Source: Anaerotignum propionicum (GTDB lineage: Bacteria; Bacillota; Clostridia; Lachnospirales; Anaerotignaceae). Taken from it: DNA of 64,000 bases. The notes beneath the pieces were generated by a model. It made no database searches, was not told where the DNA came from, and saw nothing but the letters and a program-made list of their open reading frames with translations. Position numbers and translations under genes: made by a program. Shown here one piece after another: positions 26,079-34,501 of this stretch (position 1 is the first letter of the stretch; each line of letters begins with the position of its first letter). The DNA lies in NCBI RefSeq assembly GCF_024461735.1, contig NZ_JANGAD010000007.1, positions 124,001 through 188,000 of the forward strand, in the 5' to 3' direction.

Positions 26079-26444
26079 TTGAAATCAAGTGAGATATGTA
26101 CCGTTTTCAATCGAATTTACGATCCTATTTTACGCAGATATATTTTACAGCCTACGGTGATTACAGGTGTTTTTTGGCAAGAGGCTTTAGGGGCAACAAT
26201 GAGCCATGAGAAGCTTTATGAGTCGAATGAGGTACATATTTTCATTCCATTTTCAGCAGAAGCAACCCGCACTTTTGGTGCACCAGATGAATTTGAGAAA
26301 AATCCTACGCTCTATTTCACTTTTCGTCCAGAGGACAAAATAATGAGAGGAATTACTTCAGGGAAAAGTCTTACCATTATTTCTATCAATACTTATGATT
26401 ATGGAAGCAAGGATATGCGGCACTGGGAGGTGGTGGCAAAATGA
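26079..26444 (+). CDS. Phage minor capsid/head-closure protein
   Basis: The 121-residue product is beta-rich (VITGVFWQEALGATMS, VHIFIPFSAEATR, ITSGKSLTIISINTYDYGSK) and fits the small stopper/minor capsid proteins encoded after the connector in Streptococcus- and Clostridium-type phages. TTG 26079 is used, preceded by GGGGGTG at the right distance. It overlaps the next gene by 4 nt (ATGA). The role in closing the head after packaging is inferred from position. Confidence 0.7.
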   Translation: MKSSEICTVFNRIYDPILRRYILQPTVITGVFWQEALGATMSHEKLYESNEVHIFIPFSAEATRTFGAPDEFEKNPTLYFTFRPEDKIMRGITSGKSLTIISINTYDYGSKDMRHWEVVAK

Positions 26445-26839
26445 GTTTTTCTGTGGATTTAAGTGGTTTAAATGTACTGAAAAAAAATCAGGGTTTAGGT
26501 AAGGACGGCAGAGTTCAGAAATATATAGATCAAGAGGTGGTTCGCCGCATGGCACCATTTACGCCCTTTGACACAGGGGCATTGCAAAACAGTGCTTATG
26601 TGAAATGCGGTGAGGTAATCTATACAGTGCCTTACGCAAAATTTCTATATTATGGGAGAGCTATGGTCAGCCCCAGTACCGGTTCAACATGGGCAAGGGC
26701 CGGAGAAGAAAAGGTGGTCGCCAACAGGCCGCTGACATTCAAAGGAGCACCTATGCGGGGGGCGTATTGGTTTTTGAGAATGAAGGCTCATTATGGGCAA
26801 GAAATTTTGAAGGGGGCAGGAGAAAAAATTGGAAAATAA
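26441..26839 (+). CDS. Phage minor capsid/tail-completion protein (HK97 gp10-like)
   Basis: This 132-residue protein has the segment RRMAPFTPFDTGALQNSAYVK, typical of HK97 gp10 and minor-capsid-2 families, and GAYWFLRMKAHYGQEIL near the end. It likely sits at the head-tail joint. It starts inside the stop of the preceding gene and overlaps the following TTG start by 11 nt, so the three are translationally coupled. Confidence 0.78.
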   Translation: MSFSVDLSGLNVLKKNQGLGKDGRVQKYIDQEVVRRMAPFTPFDTGALQNSAYVKCGEVIYTVPYAKFLYYGRAMVSPSTGSTWARAGEEKVVANRPLTFKGAPMRGAYWFLRMKAHYGQEILKGAGEKIGK

Positions 26840-27272
26840 AAGTTTAATCCAGTCCATTCGAGATTTTTTTTGCAATTGCCCGTTGCTAAAGGATGGGGCA
26901 ATTCATGTTGACTATCTTGGGGTTCATCCCACGGAGTATAGTATTGACGGTGTTCCTGCTAAAAAACAAGTCAAAGCTTATATTGATGGGAGTGCCCTTT
27001 GCCAGTATGTTTTTACTTTTGGCAGTGTGGAAAGGTATGGGGCAGACGTAGAAATGAATATTGAAAACAGTGGGTTTTATGAAAACTTCGTAGGCTGGTT
27101 AAAGGAGAAAAGTCACAAGAAGGAATTGCCATCCTTGGGACATGGCCGCAAAGCTCTGAGTATAGAGGCGGAGAGCGAAGGTTATGTGATTGACGCTAGA
27201 GAGAATATGGCAAGGTATCAGATTCAATGCCGATTACTTTATTTTGAGAAAGGAGTAAAAGAAATATCATGA
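26829..27272 (+). CDS. Phage tail-terminator/minor capsid protein
   Basis: The 147-residue product has a mixed alpha/beta pattern with KQVKAYIDGSALCQYVFTF and GKGRK-like basic residues (LGHGRKALSIEA), resembling minor-capsid-3 type proteins that cap the tail tube at the head end. TTG 26829 follows GCAGGAG with an 8-nt spacer. It overlaps the tail tube gene by 4 nt (ATGA). The call relies mainly on fixed gene order. Confidence 0.7.
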   Translation: MENKSLIQSIRDFFCNCPLLKDGAIHVDYLGVHPTEYSIDGVPAKKQVKAYIDGSALCQYVFTFGSVERYGADVEMNIENSGFYENFVGWLKEKSHKKELPSLGHGRKALSIEAESEGYVIDARENMARYQIQCRLLYFEKGVKEIS

Positions 27273-27760
27273 GTGATACAGTAATGAGACATCAAATTGC
27301 AGATTATTTAAATACAAGCAGCAGTAACACGCCAAGCTATGCATTGATGGGCGTTGGGTTTAATACCCTAGATGAAAATCCCAATGCCCAGACGGATACA
27401 AAAACATATATTCACCAAAAAGCACAGTCCAGTCAAATTAAGAACTATCAGACTCAGTTTCCCTTTGATACAGATTTGATTGCATCAGAGGAGGCGGTTA
27501 TGGCTCTTTATAACATTGGACGAAATCAAAAAACAGGTGCTGAAGCTGAGCTGGAATATGTGCGTGTAGAATTATTTCGACCCCACGAAACTTTAGAGAA
27601 TACCTTTTATGGAAGAAAATTTAAGGTTGCTGTAGCTGTAACCGGTATTACCGGTGCTGGTGGTGAAGCCATGAAGGTAACGGGAACCCTTCATGGTGTT
27701 GGTGACCCAGTTTATGGTACCTTCGACACTACAGCAAAAACGTTCACAGAAACAGCATAA
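27269..27760 (+). CDS. Phage major tail tube protein
   Basis: This 163-residue, beta-rich protein (YVRVELFRPHETLENTFYGR, VAVAVTGITGAGGEAMKVTG) fits the tail tube family of short siphovirus genes, with the typical closing VTGTLHGVGDPVYGTFD. It would polymerise into the tail conduit. It is coupled to the upstream gene by ATGA and is followed by two chaperone genes and the tape measure, which is the standard order. Confidence 0.85.
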   Translation: MSDTVMRHQIADYLNTSSSNTPSYALMGVGFNTLDENPNAQTDTKTYIHQKAQSSQIKNYQTQFPFDTDLIASEEAVMALYNIGRNQKTGAEAELEYVRVELFRPHETLENTFYGRKFKVAVAVTGITGAGGEAMKVTGTLHGVGDPVYGTFDTTAKTFTETA

Positions 27761-27785
27761 GTATAAGCACTAAGGGGGGATTTTT

Positions 27786-28160
27786 ATGGGCACCTTTCTA
27801 AAAAGAGAAACCAAACGGGAAATTTTCATTTTGGGGCATAAATATACTGTGGATTTTGGTAGAGACCATCTTGCTTTTATTTTTAAAAGGGTTCAAGTGG
27901 AGCTTGGACAAATTGAGAAAAAAGACCGAGGCGATTTAGGTCAAGAGGTATGTTTCTATGAAATGCAAAATGAGGAGAAGGCGGTTCTAAAAGGGGCAAT
28001 TGAAGAGATCTTAGATTGCTCAAATGAGGAATTATCCATTTTTGAAAATGAAGATACAATTGTGCTTCACAGGGACATTTATACTTATTTGGTGGAGGAA
28101 TACATCAACGTTATGAAAACAAGATCTCCCTATACAATAGAGAGGATTGAAGGGCTATGA
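27786..28160 (+). CDS. Phage tail assembly chaperone (gpG-like)
   Basis: The 124-residue protein, acidic and helical, lies between tail tube and tape measure where gpG-type chaperones are always found. It has VDFGRDHLAFIFKRVQVEL and IEEILDCSNEELSIFEN. It would keep the tape measure soluble during tail assembly. The second chaperone follows with a 4-nt ATGA overlap, not by the -1 frameshift used in lambda; I see no slippery heptamer that would fuse the two. Confidence 0.75.
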   Translation: MGTFLKRETKREIFILGHKYTVDFGRDHLAFIFKRVQVELGQIEKKDRGDLGQEVCFYEMQNEEKAVLKGAIEEILDCSNEELSIFENEDTIVLHRDIYTYLVEEYINVMKTRSPYTIERIEGL

Positions 28161-28753
28161 ACCTCTTAATTGATTCAGTTCCAAAAAAGATTTGGATTGA
28201 TAATAAGGAGTATCCCATTCGGTGGGATTTTCGTGTGGGAATTTTATATGAATTATTAATGTTGGATGAAGATGTAGAAGGGGCTGAAAAGCCCCTTCTT
28301 GCTTTGCATTTATTTTATCCTGAGATTCCAAAAGACTGGAAGATGGCTTTAGAAGGAATTCAATGGTTTTATCGAGCGGGTGAGGCAGAAAAAAAGTCTC
28401 ATCAAAAGAGAAGCCATAGAAAGCAGGAAAGGATTTATTCTTTTGAACATGATGCTTCATTTATTTACAGTGCCTTCTTAGAGCAGTACGGAATGGATTT
28501 AACTCAAGAAAAGCAGCTGCATTGGTGGAAATTTCGAGCATTATTTCAAGGCTTAAGGGAGGATATAACTTTTTGCAAAATTATGGGATATCGTTCCATG
28601 GAGATTACTGAAAGCATGGGCAAGGAACAAAAAGAGTTTTACCTTAGAATGAAAGCGTTATATAGACTTCCTTCCTCAAAGGGGGAGGAGGAAAAATTAT
28701 CGGCAATAGAGGCTGCGCTTTTATCAGGAGGGGATTTATCAGGGCTATTATAA
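28157..28753 (+). CDS. Phage Gp15-family tail assembly protein
   Basis: This 198-residue protein begins MNLLIDSVPKKIWIDNKEYP and continues RWDFRVGILYELLM, the pattern of the Gp15 family of Gram-positive phages, with the later WKFRALFQGLREDITFCKIM. It occupies the second tail-chaperone position directly before the tape measure. The start overlaps the previous stop (ATGA at 28157-28160). A lysine-rich loop (KKSHQKRSHRKQER) is unusual but does not break the frame. Confidence 0.85.
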   Translation: MNLLIDSVPKKIWIDNKEYPIRWDFRVGILYELLMLDEDVEGAEKPLLALHLFYPEIPKDWKMALEGIQWFYRAGEAEKKSHQKRSHRKQERIYSFEHDASFIYSAFLEQYGMDLTQEKQLHWWKFRALFQGLREDITFCKIMGYRSMEITESMGKEQKEFYLRMKALYRLPSSKGEEEKLSAIEAALLSGGDLSGLL

Positions 28754-28777
28754 TTATTTTGAAATGAGGTGGGCAAA

Positions 28778-30250
28778 GTGGCATATCATTATGATGGATA
28801 TTTGACCTTTGGTACAAGAATTGATGAATCAGGATTTGAAAAAGGAGCTACTGACTTAAAAAACCTGGCGAGCCTTAGTGCAAAGGCAGTTTCTGTTTCC
28901 TTTCTTGGTTCGGCAGGCAACCTTTCGTTATTTGCTACGGCGGTTAATAGTGGTCTGGAAAAAATAACAGAGAAGGCCCTAAGTTTAGAGAATTCCGCAA
29001 AAAAAAACGTAACAACAAATGCTTTTGAAATGCAAAATGCCATGAGTGGATTAGAAAAGGCTGTGGCCGCCATTTCAGAAGAATCAATGCAAAGAGCCAA
29101 GGAAAGAGCGGTTTCTTATAAAGAATTGGGGAGCCTTTATCTAAAGAACATGAAAGCCGGAATGGAGGAAGAAGCCTCTGCAGCCATTACACGTATGGAA
29201 TGGCGCATGGATGCTAATGTAAGTGCCTTTGCTGAGGTGAACAAAAAGGCAGCTCCAGCATACAGGAAGGCAGCTAAGGAATTAATGGCCGTTTATAAGG
29301 AAGCAATCAATGATGGCGCGAATGAAGCCTATAAGCTTGTTGCTACAAGAATTGAAAATATTACAGAGGTTGCACAAAAACAATATGATGCCATTATGAA
29401 TGAAAGACAACGCATGGAGAATAAACTTTCCAATTATGGGGATTTATTTTCCTTTGATGAAAGTGGTGAGGTGCAGCTTGAAAAAATTGATCGTCAAATA
29501 GAAGGACTAGAGAGATATGCACAAATATTAGACAAGCTTCAAGAAAAGGGGATTTCACAAGGGTTGCTAGATGAAGTTCTTGATATGAGTGTTAAAGATG
29601 GAATGGCTTTTGGCGAGGAGTTGCTTTCAAAAAGCGATTCGTTTTTTGAAGAATATTCAAAAACTTGGGATGAGAAACAAGACTTAGTTAGAGAAATCGC
29701 CGCCAAGTTTTATGAAAAAGAGATTAAAGCCTTAGATGAGGATTTCTCAGGTGAACTGGAAAAGGCCTTAAATGATATTCCGGCTATTTGTCAGAATGTG
29801 GGGATAGATGCCATGGAAGGTGTGGTTAATGGAATGGAGAGTAGACGTGGTGAGGCGGTTGCAACGGCTAGAAGTATTGCAGACGCCATTATTGCGGAGC
29901 TAAAGCGTGCCACAGAAACAGCAAGTCCCTCCAAAAGAGCCGCTAGAGAGGTGGGAAAGCCTATCACACAGGGTGTTATCAAGGGTATGAAGGATGCATA
30001 CGATCCCCAAGAGCTACAAGCCTACACAGACCGTATGATGGCGGATATTGGACAGGCGCAAAGTAAGGCTGCGGAGAGTGTTTTACAGAAAAACACCTCT
30101 AATGTTTGGAACAGCTCCACCTACAACGGCGGAGACTTTATTCTAAATGTGGAAAAAGTGGTTAATGACGGCAAAGGTTCTGTTTCAAGTTTATTGCAAG
30201 AGGCAGAGTTTTACCGTAAACAAAAGGTATCTGCAACGGGAGGTGCATAA
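28778..30250 (+). CDS. Phage tail tape measure protein (short)
   Basis: The 490-residue product is mainly helical and coiled coil, with a C-terminal ATETASPSKRAAREVGKPI segment followed by GVIKGMKDAYD, a typical end of tape measure proteins. Its length sets tail length; 490 residues is short for a siphovirus and predicts a short tail. GTG 28778 is preferred since AGGTGG ends about 5 nt upstream; GTG 28769 is within that site. No lytic or peptidase domain is seen. Confidence 0.85.
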   Translation: MAYHYDGYLTFGTRIDESGFEKGATDLKNLASLSAKAVSVSFLGSAGNLSLFATAVNSGLEKITEKALSLENSAKKNVTTNAFEMQNAMSGLEKAVAAISEESMQRAKERAVSYKELGSLYLKNMKAGMEEEASAAITRMEWRMDANVSAFAEVNKKAAPAYRKAAKELMAVYKEAINDGANEAYKLVATRIENITEVAQKQYDAIMNERQRMENKLSNYGDLFSFDESGEVQLEKIDRQIEGLERYAQILDKLQEKGISQGLLDEVLDMSVKDGMAFGEELLSKSDSFFEEYSKTWDEKQDLVREIAAKFYEKEIKALDEDFSGELEKALNDIPAICQNVGIDAMEGVVNGMESRRGEAVATARSIADAIIAELKRATETASPSKRAAREVGKPITQGVIKGMKDAYDPQELQAYTDRMMADIGQAQSKAAESVLQKNTSNVWNSSTYNGGDFILNVEKVVNDGKGSVSSLLQEAEFYRKQKVSATGGA

Positions 30251-30252
30251 TT

Positions 30253-30945
30253 CTGGAGCCTTATTTTATTTTTAAGGGGAAAAACAGCAAGGAAATGGGC
30301 ATTTTGATTTCTGCCATGCCCGATATTGTGAAGCCTCAGCGCAGAGAAAATGAAATTACAATTCCTGGGCGAAACGGGGTTTTAAACATAGACGAGGGAA
30401 CATATGAAGCCTATACCCTGAGTGTTGCATGCGGAACAAGGGGTACGACAAGGCTTAGCGAGATTGCATCATGGCTGGATGGGAATGGAGACTTAATTCT
30501 TTCCACAGAGCCGGATAAGATATATAAGGCCAGAATCGGCAATGCAATTTCTATTTCTGATGTTATCTATTTGTATACTTCCTTTCTTGTGCAATTTAAG
30601 GTATTTCCGTTTAAATATTCTGTGGATAAAGCAGATGAGGAATTGAGCATAACTGCACCTACAACGATTTACAATCAAGGCACGATTTACAGCGAACCAA
30701 TTATCACAGTTCATGGAACAGGGAATGTAGCTCTCACTATTAATGGCACAACCTACACACTTACTGGAGTTAGCGGATATGTCACAATCAACAGTGAGAT
30801 TCAGGAAGTTTACAAAGATAGTACAAACAAAAATAATTCCTTTTCAGCGTTGGATTTCCCCAGGTTTCAGGAGGGAGCAAATACAATCAGTTGGACAGGA
30901 AATATATCAAGGCTAGAAATAAAGCCCAATTGGAGGTGGTTATAA
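30253..30945 (+). CDS. Phage distal tail protein (Dit), probable CTG or ATT start
   Basis: The frame encodes a Dit protein that forms the hexameric hub between tail tube and baseplate. Its N-terminal signature, EPYFIFKGKNSKEMGILI, begins before the first ATG (30295), so that ATG would cut off a conserved strand. GGGAGGTG (30238-30245) sits 7 nt before CTG 30253 and 4 nt before ATT 30250, with no ATG, GTG or TTG available. The gene therefore probably starts at CTG or ATT, overlapping or touching the tape measure stop. Later segments RRENEITIPGRNGVL and PNWRWL fit the family. Confidence 0.8.
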   Translation: MEPYFIFKGKNSKEMGILISAMPDIVKPQRRENEITIPGRNGVLNIDEGTYEAYTLSVACGTRGTTRLSEIASWLDGNGDLILSTEPDKIYKARIGNAISISDVIYLYTSFLVQFKVFPFKYSVDKADEELSITAPTTIYNQGTIYSEPIITVHGTGNVALTINGTTYTLTGVSGYVTINSEIQEVYKDSTNKNNSFSALDFPRFQEGANTISWTGNISRLEIKPNWRWL

Positions 30946-31974
30946 ATGGCACAAGTCTATAAAAAGCTAGAAATTGATGTGAACAAGGAAGTGACAAGTA
31001 TTATTACAGCCGTTCAGAAGGATGCAAAAAGCCGATATTTGGACATTATTTTATTGGACGGTAGTACACCAATTAATCTCACAGGCCATGAGGTTAGAAT
31101 CTATGGGAAAAAGGCTGACGGGACAGAGTTTTATAACAATGGAGCCATTACCAATGCAACCGCAGGTAGATGTCAATTTGAGTTAACTTCTCAGGCGTTG
31201 GTTTTGGCGCAGGATTTGGAAGTACAGATTATTTTGTTCAAGAATAATGTGGAGGTTCTCAGCACACAGCCTTTTAAAATCCACGTAGTGAAAAGCCTGA
31301 TTTCCACAAGTGCCATTGAAAGTAGTAATGAATACGGCGCATTGGTTGTGCTATATCAAAACCTTTACGAAGCCCATGACTTAATGACTACCATGGTGCA
31401 AAATATCGGTGTTTCCGGAGAAATAGCAAGGCAGCTTACCATTGATACCATGTGGGAAGCTTGGGAGTACCTTTGTAACTATGTTTCCGAGGATTTAACC
31501 ACATTGTTACAGAATGCGATCAATAACAACTCTGTGGATGGGGTTGTGCAGAGATTGGGAAATACGGCTGATGTGGGCGGTACAGTTACGGCGGGTACAG
31601 TTATGGGAAAACTCAACAACATCATAGGAGGGAAGAAATATAAATCTTTCAAGAGGGTAACTGTAACCTTGCCAGCTGATGCGACAAATTTCATCTTATT
31701 ATCTGTGTCCGGCGCTGGGGAGTTTTATGGCGTATGGACAACATGCAAAATTCTTCGAGTAAGTGTTGATGGTGGCACTGCGATGGGTGCAGCAGGGAGC
31801 ACCAGCACTTATGCATTTTCACCCTACATAGTAAACGGTCTCGTGGGGCGTACTACGTCCGCAGGGGGGCCTGACTTAATTCCTCCTATGCCATTCAAAG
31901 ATTCACTTATTATTACTGCAGATGCCCAAAGCACTTCATATGGCGCGATAATAGTGTATGCATTATATGAATAG
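30946..31974 (+). CDS. Phage baseplate upper protein (BppU N-terminal domain) / receptor-binding candidate
   Basis: The 342-residue protein starts with the BppU N-terminal type domain: YLDIILLDGSTPINLTGHEV, YGKKADGTEFYNNG, and LVLAQDLEVQIILFKN. A helical neck (about 120-190) then leads to a glycine-rich beta domain (about 235-342) that may bind host surface. It begins at the base after the Dit stop (30943-30945). It lies before, not after, the Tal-like gene, an unusual order. Confidence 0.8.
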   Translation: MAQVYKKLEIDVNKEVTSIITAVQKDAKSRYLDIILLDGSTPINLTGHEVRIYGKKADGTEFYNNGAITNATAGRCQFELTSQALVLAQDLEVQIILFKNNVEVLSTQPFKIHVVKSLISTSAIESSNEYGALVVLYQNLYEAHDLMTTMVQNIGVSGEIARQLTIDTMWEAWEYLCNYVSEDLTTLLQNAINNNSVDGVVQRLGNTADVGGTVTAGTVMGKLNNIIGGKKYKSFKRVTVTLPADATNFILLSVSGAGEFYGVWTTCKILRVSVDGGTAMGAAGSTSTYAFSPYIVNGLVGRTTSAGGPDLIPPMPFKDSLIITADAQSTSYGAIIVYALYE

Positions 31975-31987
31975 AGGAGGGGCGAGC

Positions 31988-32314
31988 ATGTATTATAAAA
32001 AGCCAGGAAACGAGCCTCCTGTTGTTAAAGCAGGAAGCGTATATGAAGAAAGTTATTTCCATGATGGATATTTATTTTTGAAATACTGCACAAGCAATGC
32101 TCCATTAGAGGAACTCATTAAAATATCCCAGGAGGAATTTGAAGCAAATAAGCCTGCTATTTCAGAGCCAGAACCACCAGAGCCAGAACCAACGGAGCAG
32201 GAAATCCTGCAAGCAGAAATGCTTTTAAATCAACAACAGATTATCAGCAAACAGACAGAGATTGATATGACATTAGCGGAATTATTGCTGAATCAACAGG
32301 GGGTGGTTAGATGA
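31988..32314 (+). CDS. Small phage baseplate-region protein with Pro/Glu linker
   Basis: The 108-residue product has an N-terminal globular stretch (HDGYLFLKYCTSNAPLEEL), a proline-glutamate linker EPEPPEPEPTE and a Gln/Leu-rich helix (AEMLLNQQQIISKQ). Similar proteins are found just before XkdX genes in Gram-positive phages. ATG 31988 follows GAGGAGGGG; an in-frame upstream ATG at 31958 lies inside BppU and lacks a site. Its role is unknown, probably structural. Confidence 0.7.
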   Translation: MYYKKPGNEPPVVKAGSVYEESYFHDGYLFLKYCTSNAPLEELIKISQEEFEANKPAISEPEPPEPEPTEQEILQAEMLLNQQQIISKQTEIDMTLAELLLNQQGVVR

Positions 32315-32448
32315 TTTTTAAAATTGTTAAACGGTATTTTGATTCTCAGATTTACTCTGCTGAAAATGTAGGTATGTTTGTTAGAAGCGGCAAAATCACA
32401 GCAGAGCAGTATACAGAAATTACGGGGCAGGAATACGAGGTGATTTGA
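32311..32448 (+). CDS. XkdX-family small phage protein (45 aa)
   Basis: This 45-codon gene begins at ATG 32311 in the stop of the previous gene (ATGA) and ends with a TGA that shares its last base with the next ATG. The sequence FKIVKRYFDSQIYSAENVG followed by GKITAEQYTEITGQEY is a clear XkdX match. XkdX proteins are ubiquitous next to tail fibre genes; their function is unknown. Confidence 0.88.
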   Translation: MIFKIVKRYFDSQIYSAENVGMFVRSGKITAEQYTEITGQEYEVI

Positions 32449-33713
32449 TGATTACCATACATGAAAAGAATAGCATAACATTTGATACTTTGGGCTTGGG
32501 GGCGTTGCTTCCGAGCCTTTGTACTGTAAAAGAGGAATTAAACGGTATGTATGAGCTGGAAATGGAACACCCCTATGACCAGTGGGGGAAATGGAAGGAC
32601 ATTGAAAAAGAACGAATTCTTGTTGCATCTACGCCTAGTGGAAAACAGCCCTTTCGGATTTATCACATCAAGCCTGATATGGATGGAATTCAAGTAAATG
32701 CCCGCCATATCTTTTATGATTTGCTGGACAATCTTTGTTTGAATATCAGTGTATCAGGTTCAGCCCAAACCGTGCTAAACGGTATTAAAAATGCCTTTGC
32801 CTATACTATGCCCTTTACTTTTTCAACCAATATGTCGGGGACTGGTGCGCTCACGGCAAGCAAAGTAAACCCCATTGCGGCACTGCTCAGTGATGATGAA
32901 GATGCAAGCAGTTTTGTGAAAACCTTTGGTGGGGAAATCCTACGGGACGGCTTTGCTGTTTCTATGAAAACTTCTATTGGCCAGGATCGTGGTGTTGCCA
33001 TTCGGTATGGTAAAAACCTCGTAGGGTTGGAAATTAGTGAGGATATTTCAGAGGTGGCAACAAGAATTTACGCCTATGGGAAAGATGGGGTGGCGATGTC
33101 GGGAGGGTATAGAGATAGCCCATATATAAGCAATTACAGATATCCTAAAATCCATGCATTTGAAAATAGCAGTTTGGCTTATTATGAATTACCCGGGGCT
33201 GTTCAAGCTTTATTTGATGAAGGCTGTGATTTGCCTAAGGTGAACATCAAGGCAAACTTCCAGATGCTTTCTGAAACGGAGGAATATAAAGAATATGCTG
33301 TTTTAGAAGAAGTTCAGCTAGGGGATGTGGTGACAGTTTCCAATGTGAAAATGGGTTTTCACAAAAAAGCAAAGGTTATTTCCTATGAGTGGGATTGTTT
33401 GCTTGACCGATACAAGGGCGTGGAATTGGGGGACTTTGTTGCAGACTTGACATCTTCCGTTACCAGCGGAGAGAAGAGTCTCTCCACGGCAGTCAGTGCC
33501 TCTACGGAGATAAAACAAGTTTATGGGTTGATTACGGGAAAGGTCACAATAAATGATGAGGGGCTTTATATTTGTGTGAATGGAAATTCCATTGATACTG
33601 CCACAAAGATATTTCATTTTGGAAAAAATGGGTTAAGATTTAGCACTACAGGAACAAATGGCAGTTGGACAACTATTATAGATAGTGAAGGGAGTGTACT
33701 ATCGAGTTTCTAG
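32448..33713 (+). CDS. Phage tail-associated protein (Tal / prophage endopeptidase tail)
   Basis: This 421-residue protein resembles the N-terminal structural part of Tal (phage minor structural protein family): ITIHEKNSITFDTLGLGAL, LPSLCTVKEELNGMYELEME and RIYAYGKDG. It would close the tail tip below Dit. No C-terminal lysin or carbohydrate domain follows, so the protein is the short form. ATG 32448 follows GAGGTGA within XkdX; the TTG at 32445 is not used. It lies after BppU and XkdX, reversed from the common Dit-Tal-BppU order. Confidence 0.82.
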   Translation: MITIHEKNSITFDTLGLGALLPSLCTVKEELNGMYELEMEHPYDQWGKWKDIEKERILVASTPSGKQPFRIYHIKPDMDGIQVNARHIFYDLLDNLCLNISVSGSAQTVLNGIKNAFAYTMPFTFSTNMSGTGALTASKVNPIAALLSDDEDASSFVKTFGGEILRDGFAVSMKTSIGQDRGVAIRYGKNLVGLEISEDISEVATRIYAYGKDGVAMSGGYRDSPYISNYRYPKIHAFENSSLAYYELPGAVQALFDEGCDLPKVNIKANFQMLSETEEYKEYAVLEEVQLGDVVTVSNVKMGFHKKAKVISYEWDCLLDRYKGVELGDFVADLTSSVTSGEKSLSTAVSASTEIKQVYGLITGKVTINDEGLYICVNGNSIDTATKIFHFGKNGLRFSTTGTNGSWTTIIDSEGSVLSSF

Positions 33714-33724
33714 GAGGTGAAAAG

Positions 33725-34024
33725 ATGAATCAGGATGAGGTTTCGGAAAAATTAATTGAGGTGGATCAAAGAAGCAAAAGTAACAAAGACAGACTGGACA
33801 AATTAGAAGAACGTCAGGATAACCTGGAACAGCTCACCAATGCTTTTTCTGTGATGCAAAAAGAGCAAGAATATATTAAAGAAGATGTACGGGAAATAAA
33901 AGCAGATGTGAAGATTTTAGCTGAAAAACCGGTCAAACGGTGGGAAAGTGTGGTTGAGCGTGTCATCACAATTGTGGTAGGTGCGGTGGTGGGCTATCTT
34001 TTGAGTGGTGGACAACTACCTTAA
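33725..34024 (+). CDS. XhlA-like holin-associated protein
   Basis: The 99-residue product has a long coiled coil (RLDKLEERQDNLEQL, EYIKEDVREIKADVKIL) and one C-terminal membrane helix VITIVVGAVVGYLL. This is the XhlA (haemolysin XhlA) pattern. In B. subtilis phages XhlA works with a holin and endolysin in lysis. ATG 33725 follows CTAGGAGG. It begins the lysis module together with the following holin and endolysin. Confidence 0.85.
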   Translation: MNQDEVSEKLIEVDQRSKSNKDRLDKLEERQDNLEQLTNAFSVMQKEQEYIKEDVREIKADVKILAEKPVKRWESVVERVITIVVGAVVGYLLSGGQLP

Positions 34025-34053
34025 GACAAAAGAGATACTCTCTGACAAATAAT

Positions 34054-34080
34054 GATATCAATTGCGGTTGATATCGTTTT
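34054..34080 (+). terminator. Hairpin between XhlA and holin genes
   Basis: GATATCAA (34054-34061) pairs with TTGATATC (34068-34075) around TTGCGG, followed by GTTTT. It may weaken transcription into the holin and endolysin genes. Confidence 0.5.
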
Positions 34081-34147
34081 GTAGGCTAAATGTGCTTGCA
34101 CACAACTTAATTATTAACTATATCTGATATATGAATGGGGGAGCATT

Positions 34148-34501
34148 ATGAATTGGTTTATTGAAAACTGGTTTTTAATTGTAGTGCTGGTTGCTGGATT
34201 ATGCTGTGTTGGTGTTTTTATTTATAAATTTGCAAAGAAACCTACACAGGAACAAATCAATACAATCAAAGAATGGTTACTATATGCCTGTATACAAGCA
34301 GAAAAAGAATTGGGTGGTGGAACAGGGCAACTGAAGCTTAGATATGTATGGGATTTGTTTATTTCAAGATTTCCAGCAGCGGCTAAGGTAGTTACTTTTG
34401 AAATGTTTTCTGCATGGGTAGATGCGGCATTAGAAGAGATGAGATCGCTGTTGACACAGAACAAGGCAATTAGAGAGGTTGTAAAGGGGGAAGATGTATG
34501 A
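34148..34501 (+). CDS. Phage holin (LL-H type)
   Basis: This 117-residue protein has one N-terminal membrane helix (NWFLIVVLVAGLCCVGVFIY) followed by an amphipathic, Trp-containing cytoplasmic part (IKEWLLYACIQAEKELGGGT), the pattern of LL-H type holins. Holins open the membrane for the endolysin at the end of infection. ATG 34148 follows a weak AATGGGGGAG site. It overlaps the endolysin gene by ATGA at 34498-34501, so the two are co-translated. Confidence 0.82.
   Translation: MNWFIENWFLIVVLVAGLCCVGVFIYKFAKKPTQEQINTIKEWLLYACIQAEKELGGGTGQLKLRYVWDLFISRFPAAAKVVTFEMFSAWVDAALEEMRSLLTQNKAIREVVKGEDV

Noticed and set aside
27786..28160. Possible -1 frameshift fusing the two tail chaperones, as in lambda G/GT
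   Set aside because: No slippery heptamer is seen near the overlap; the second gene begins at its own ATG in an ATGA overlap.
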